A stretch of DNA of 11,469 bases, from positions 1-11,469 of the forward strand of contig CAYWZA010000030.1 in assembly GCA_964462785.1 (NCBI GenBank), given 5' to 3'. The notes below the pieces were generated by a model. It made no database searches. It saw nothing but the letters and a program-made list of their open reading frames with translations, and was not told the origin of the DNA. The position numbers and the translations under genes were made by a program. Source of the DNA: JACQKA01 sp964462785. GTDB taxonomy: Bacteria > Patescibacteriota > Minisyncoccia > Phycocordibacterales > UBA2100. Positions 8,606-11,469 of the stretch are shown in pieces (within the stretch, counting starts at the first letter, position 1; every line of letters begins with the position of its first letter).

Positions 8606-8770
8606 AGAGCTCGTTTCGAAACCCTTCCCTGCCTACACACGTCGTGTTCTGGCTGCGGCGCACTCGTCTCGGACTCATTGTATCCCCGATACATTTCGTC
8701 CTCCGACGAGACGCCTCGCCGACGAACACGACATGCTCGGTTCGGGAACCCTGGTTTCGAAACAAGCTCT
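8606..8770. other. Long rod-like imperfect inverted repeat, possible structured RNA
   Basis: A 165-bp segment folds on itself end to end. The outer arms are 8606-8623 and 8753-8770 (17 of 18 positions pair), each containing the palindrome GTTTCGAAAC. Further inward are a 5-bp helix with TTCCC as one strand, a 12-bp helix (CAYGTCGTGTTC in both arms), a 5-bp helix (CGGCG), a 6-bp helix (CTCGTC), a 4-bp helix (GGAC) and an apical TGTATC/GATACA stem with a 3-nt loop near 8684-8686. About 56 base pairs are separated by small internal loops. The two mismatches in the long helices are C-A if read rightward but G-U if read leftward, which hints at a leftward RNA. Size and rod shape resemble 6S-type RNAs, but no family motif is recognised and no clear promoter was found. 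It may instead be a MITE-like insertion or a DNA structure. It fills most of the 298-bp gap between the divergent genes. Confidence 0.75.
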
Positions 8771-8782
8771 AGCTTTTCAACA

Positions 8783-8791
8783 TGCTAAAAT
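8783..8791 (+). promoter_or_regulatory. Extended -10 promoter giving a leaderless SMC mRNA
   Basis: TGC followed by TAAAAT (8786-8791) is an extended -10 element. No convincing -35 is seen at 16-18 bp. Counting 7 nt on from the hexamer places transcription start at 8798, exactly the A of the SMC start codon. There is no Shine-Dalgarno site before that ATG. Confidence 0.5.
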
Positions 8792-8797
8792 ATTTAG

Positions 8798-11026
8798 ATG
8801 CTGAAATCGGTGGAACTCAACGGCTTTAAATCGTTCGGCAAGAAAGTCGAGCTCGAATTCACTTCGCCCATTGCGGCGATCGTGGGGCCGAACGGCTCGG
8901 GCAAGAGCAATGTGGCGGAGGGTTTGCGTTTTGTGCTTGGCGAGCAATCGATGAAATCGCTGCGCTCGAAGCGTGGCGAGGATTTGATCTGGGGCGGCTC
9001 ACACGCGCTGCCGCGCAGCAATCGCGCGTCGGTGAAGGTGGTATTTGATAATTCTGAGCGGCGACTCGACATCGACTTTCCCGAGGTGATCATCGAGCGC
9101 GTTGTGTATCGCGATGGGCAAAATGAATACGTGATGAATGGCACGAAAGTGCGGCTCAAGGATGTTATCCGGCTTTTGGCGGGCGCGAATATCGGTGGTT
9201 CCGGATATCAGATCATTTCACAAGGCGAGGCGGATCGCATTTTGAATGCGTCGCCGCGGGAGAGGCGTGAAATGGTAGAAGACGCGCTCGGGCTTAAATT
9301 GTACCAACACAAAAAAGCGGAGAGCGAGCGCAAGCTTGAAGAGACGCGCGAAAATATTGAAAAGGTGGAATCGTTGCGCCGCGAGCTCGCCCCGCATTTG
9401 AAGTTTCTCTACAAACAAGTCGAAAAGATCGAGAAAGCCAAAGAGCTTAAGGAAGAGCTGGCAGTGAAGCTTGCTGAGTATCTTGCGCGCGAACACGCGT
9501 GGATCGCGGCAGAAGACGCGCGTTTGAAAGAGGAAGAGCAGGCGCACAAAGCAGAGCTTGCGAAGGCGCGTGAGGCGATAGCGGCTGCGCGCAGCACGAA
9601 AGAGCAATCGGGTGCGGATGGCGGTAGTGCGCTTGGTGGCGAGATGGCAAAGCTTGAGCAGGAACTGCGCGACATCCGCGTAAAACGCGATGAGCTCTCG
9701 CGCGAGCTTGGGCGCGCTGAGGGGGCATTTGAAGCGGCGCAGCAGATCCCACAGAATGGAGGCAACATTTCTCAGCGCGACGCGGAAGATTTCGTGCAAG
9801 CAATCGACAAGGGTGTTGAGGAGGCACTCAAAGTGGATACGCTCGAGATGGTGCGCGAGGTGCTTGGTCGCGTGCAGCACAAAGTGCATAATTTTCTTGC
9901 GATTATAAAACTGGGGAGCTCGGATGCGCTGCGCGATTCGCGTGATGATCTCAAGAAACGCGTAGATGATTTTAATGCGCAGGTGAAGACAGTCGAGCAG
10001 CAGGAGGCGGCAGCACTCGAGCGTATCAAGGCGATACGCGAGAAAGAGCGCGCGTCGCGCGAGGCGCTCTATAGCGCGGAGCGCGAGGTACTCACCCTCG
10101 AGAGCAGGGTGCGTGAAGTGGAAGCGCGGCTTTTGCAGGTGGGGCACACGCGGGCGGACATTGCGCGAGCACGAGAGCAATTTGAAATGGAAGTGCGTGA
10201 GGGGATAGCACTTATTGGTGCCAAGGTGCACGCATGGGACAAAAACACCGTGCCCGAGGGCGCTCTTTCTGAAGACAGGGGCGAACAACAAAAACGCAGA
10301 CGCGACATTGAGCGGCTCAAGATAAAAATAGAGGAGTACGGCGGGGGAGGGACGGGCGATGATGTGCTCAAAGAATACAACCAGACGCGCGAGCGTGACG
10401 AATTTCTCGGGCGCGAATTGGGCGATCTTGCTCAGTCCGAGCAGAATTTACGTCAGATTATTGAAGAGCTCGATGCCAAAATGGACGAACGCTTCACCGA
10501 AGGTTTGGCGAAAATTAATGAAGCGCTGCAGACGTTTTTTGAAAAGCTGTTCAGTGGCGGGGGAGCGAAATTTGAACTTGAGAAACCGATTCGCGAGAAG
10601 CGTGAGGCGGGTGATTTCGACGATGAAGATGAAGAAGAGGGGGCGCCGCCGGAAACAGAGGATGAACCAGTCGCGGGACTCGCGGTATCGGTGCATTTGC
10701 CGCGCAAGAAAGTGCGCGGGCTTGAGGTGCTCTCAGGCGGCGAGCGCGCGCTCACTTCTATCGCGATGATTTTTGCGATGTCGCAGGTCAATCCGCCGCC
10801 ATTTTTGATTCTCGACGAGACCGACGCCGCGCTCGATGAGGCAAACAGCAAGCGCTATGCGGATATGATTCGTGAGCTCGCGAAGCGCAGCCAGCTCATT
10901 TTGATCACACACAACCGCGCGACGATGTCCTCCGCCGGCGAGCTCTATGGCGTCACGATGGGGCAGGACGGCGTTTCAAAATTGCTTTCAGTCAAACTCG
11001 AAGAGGCCGAGCGCGTGGCGAAGTAG
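8798..11026 (+). CDS. smc: Short SMC-family ATPase without a recognisable hinge
   Basis: This encodes a 742-aa SMC protein; SMC dimers use ATP to bind and organise chromosomal DNA. The N-terminal lobe begins with the SMC-typical FKSFGKK. It has Walker A GPNGSGKSN at 30-38, the LGEQS..SLR and WGGS motifs (47-68), and the Q-loop IISQG at 139-143. The C-terminal lobe has the signature LSGGERAL (645-652), Walker B FLILDETDA (669-677), the D-loop ALDEAN (678-683) and the switch histidine 705. All ATPase motifs are present. Coiled-coil arms run from about 165-315 and 375-560. Only about 55 residues lie between them, not the usual hinge of about 150, and no hinge glycine pattern is visible. There is no cysteine, which rules out a Rad50 zinc hook. 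Usual SMC length is about 1150-1200 aa. An acidic Pro-rich insert (605-624) lies in the C-terminal lobe. The start is fixed by the family N-terminus and by an in-frame TAG immediately before the ATG. No ScpA/ScpB partner genes are in the window. Confidence 0.95.
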   Translation: MLKSVELNGFKSFGKKVELEFTSPIAAIVGPNGSGKSNVAEGLRFVLGEQSMKSLRSKRGEDLIWGGSHALPRSNRASVKVVFDNSERRLDIDFPEVIIERVVYRDGQNEYVMNGTKVRLKDVIRLLAGANIGGSGYQIISQGEADRILNASPRERREMVEDALGLKLYQHKKAESERKLEETRENIEKVESLRRELAPHLKFLYKQVEKIEKAKELKEELAVKLAEYLAREHAWIAAEDARLKEEEQAHKAELAKAREAIAAARSTKEQSGADGGSALGGEMAKLEQELRDIRVKRDELSRELGRAEGAFEAAQQIPQNGGNISQRDAEDFVQAIDKGVEEALKVDTLEMVREVLGRVQHKVHNFLAIIKLGSSDALRDSRDDLKKRVDDFNAQVKTVEQQEAAALERIKAIREKERASREALYSAEREVLTLESRVREVEARLLQVGHTRADIARAREQFEMEVREGIALIGAKVHAWDKNTVPEGALSEDRGEQQKRRRDIERLKIKIEEYGGGGTGDDVLKEYNQTRERDEFLGRELGDLAQSEQNLRQIIEELDAKMDERFTEGLAKINEALQTFFEKLFSGGGAKFELEKPIREKREAGDFDDEDEEEGAPPETEDEPVAGLAVSVHLPRKKVRGLEVLSGGERALTSIAMIFAMSQVNPPPFLILDETDAALDEANSKRYADMIRELAKRSQLILITHNRATMSSAGELYGVTMGQDGVSKLLSVKLEEAERVAK

Positions 11027-11056
11027 TCGTAGACTGCGAAATGAGAAGCAAAACGC

Positions 11057-11085
11057 CCCGCGAGATCAATTCTTGATCTCGCGGG
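11057..11085. terminator. Hairpin terminator shared by convergent SMC and 74-aa genes
   Basis: A perfect 13-bp GC-rich stem (CCCGCGAGATCAA and its complement) has a 3-nt loop. It lies 30 nt after the SMC stop and 7 nt after the stop of the leftward 74-aa gene. Leftward, it is followed by GGCGTTTTGC, a short U-run; rightward, by ACCTATTT. It probably works in both directions, with neither tail strong. Confidence 0.8.
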
Positions 11086-11092
11086 ACCTATT

Positions 11093-11317
11093 TCACCACG
11101 CATCATCCTCATCAAACTCTGAGATTAGAACGATGCAGGGCTCTCCCTTACTGTCGCGGGCATTTGCCCGTCGCGTTGCCTCGCTTCCTATCGGAATGCC
11201 CACTTCTACGAGCACCCCACTCCCAACGTTGCCGCCAAGATCGTGCTCGATGAACTTTTTGACAAGCTCCGCCGCTTTTTCAGCGACAGTAGGGAGGGTC
11301 TTGCTTGCTTCAGTCAT
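11093..11317 (-). CDS. Small soluble protein, unknown function
   Basis: This encodes a 74-aa protein that I do not recognise. Residues about 8-30 look like an amphipathic helix (VAEKAAELVKKFIEHDLGG). A glycine-rich turn and a beta-like stretch (GVLVEVGIPIG) follow, then a basic segment, a second hydrophobic strand (CIVLISEF) and an acidic C-terminus ending DEDDAW. The mix of one helix and two strands suggests a small folded domain, not a spurious frame. The start at ATG 11317 is preceded by AAAGGAG; the in-frame TTG at 11341 lies upstream of that site, so the 82-aa version is less likely. It has its own promoter next to the right inverted repeat and a terminator hairpin just after the stop, so it is monocistronic and convergent with SMC. 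In position and control it mirrors the 66-aa gene of the left end, but the two proteins share no sequence. Confidence 0.7.
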   Translation of the reverse strand: MTEASKTLPTVAEKAAELVKKFIEHDLGGNVGSGVLVEVGIPIGSEATRRANARDSKGEPCIVLISEFDEDDAW

Positions 11318-11328
11318 GGCCGGGGTTT

Positions 11329-11335
11329 CTCCTTT
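11329..11335 (-). promoter_or_regulatory. Ribosome binding site of the 74-aa gene
   Basis: On the minus strand, AAAGGAG lies 11 nt before ATG 11317. It is a strong match to the anti-Shine-Dalgarno sequence at slightly long spacing, and it decides the start against TTG 11341. Confidence 0.7.
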
Positions 11336-11377
11336 AGCCAAAGCCAGATTCCGTCCGGCACGGTTGAGTCCAAGGCT

Positions 11378-11405
11378 ATTATAACACGCTCAAAATATTA
11401 CGCAA
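11378..11405 (-). promoter_or_regulatory. Extended -10 promoter, right end, inward
   Basis: On the minus strand, TTGCGT (11400-11405) and a perfect TATAAT (11378-11383) are 16 bp apart, and TGT directly before the -10 makes it an extended -10 element. Transcription would start near 11371, giving a leader of about 54 nt before ATG 11317. The -35 box begins exactly 10 bp inside the right inverted repeat, the same geometry as at the left end. Confidence 0.8.
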
Positions 11406-11415
11406 GTTCTGTTCG

Positions 11416-11468
11416 CCTGAATTCAACTTCGAAGTGCAACACTCCATGCTTGTAATGGCGTCTTAAAA
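11416..11468 (-). repeat. Right copy of 53-bp terminal inverted repeat
   Basis: This is the exact reverse complement of 1-53, ending one base before the end of the window (one extra C at 11469). The palindrome ACTTCGAAGT recurs at 11426-11435. Both repeat copies lie at the window ends, so the sequence was probably delimited by them. Confidence 0.95.
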
Positions 11469-11469
11469 C

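Noticed and set aside
8606..8770. Calling the rod-like inverted repeat 6S RNA, an integron attC site, tmRNA or SRP RNA
   Set aside because: Size and shape allow 6S or attC, but no diagnostic motif, U-run terminator, promoter, integrase or cassette array was seen. tRNA-like and SRP motifs are absent. It is left as an unassigned structure.
9218..10291. 357-aa open frame antisense to SMC
   Set aside because: It lies wholly within the SMC gene on the other strand. Its sequence is an R/L/H/F-rich shadow of glutamate/lysine/alanine coiled-coil codons, with no domain and no ribosome site.
8798..11026. Reading the SMC protein as Rad50/SbcC, RecN or a Wadjet JetC subunit
   Set aside because: FKSFGKK, LGEQS, ISQG and ILDETDAALDEAN are SMC motifs. 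There is no cysteine for a zinc hook, the N-terminus is unlike RecN, and no Wadjet partner (JetA, JetB or JetD-like nuclease) is recognisable among the neighbours.
1..11469. Complete self-replicating linear plasmid or phage
   Set aside because: The inverted ends fit, but there is no replication, terminal-protein, packaging, capsid or resolvase gene. SMC and the helical operon do not make a replicon, so I report only the repeat.

Overview
The window is bacterial DNA, and what can be read in it points to the standard code: TAA, TGA and TAG all act as stops, there are sigma70-type promoters, Shine-Dalgarno sites and intrinsic terminators. It holds six believable protein genes in about 11.5 kb. 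No rRNA, tRNA, CRISPR array, transposase, integrase, polymerase or replication initiator was seen. The only gene I can name with confidence is an SMC-family ATPase. The shortened SMC and the very large, unrecognisable helical proteins fit an uncultured, reduced bacterial lineage such as Patescibacteria/CPR, but that placement is inference, not proof.

Layout. The two ends carry the same 53-bp sequence in inverted orientation (1-53 and 11416-11468). Just inside each copy, at the same distance, lies an inward-facing promoter (-35 starts 10 bp from the repeat, spacer 16 bp, -10 TATAAT). Each promoter drives one small gene: a 66-aa double-spanning membrane protein on the left (149-349, +) and a 74-aa soluble unknown on the right (11093-11317, -). 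Each small gene ends at a hairpin that separates it from a large convergent gene. Between them, two transcription units diverge from a 298-bp intergenic region (8500-8797). Leftward runs a tight three-gene operon: a 1030-aa helical protein (5407-8499), a 261-aa coiled-coil protein (4617-5402), and a 1401-aa protein with about four possible membrane segments (399-4604). Rightward runs the 742-aa SMC-like protein (8798-11026).

The intergenic region contains a long rod-like imperfect inverted repeat (8606-8770) whose arm mismatches become G-U pairs if it is transcribed leftward. The SMC gene starts exactly where its apparent extended -10 box would begin transcription, so its mRNA may be leaderless.

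How the genes work together is inferred only. The SMC protein has complete ATPase motifs at both ends but no recognisable hinge and short arms. It sits divergently beside an operon that encodes only long helical or coiled-coil proteins, one apparently membrane-bound. A membrane-tethered SMC-like DNA-organising assembly is one hypothesis. Equally, the SMC may be a housekeeping gene that happens to neighbour a lineage-specific operon. The terminal inverted repeats with matching promoter geometry mean this segment could be a linear element, an invertible or mobile segment, or simply a contig that stopped at a dispersed promoter-linked repeat.
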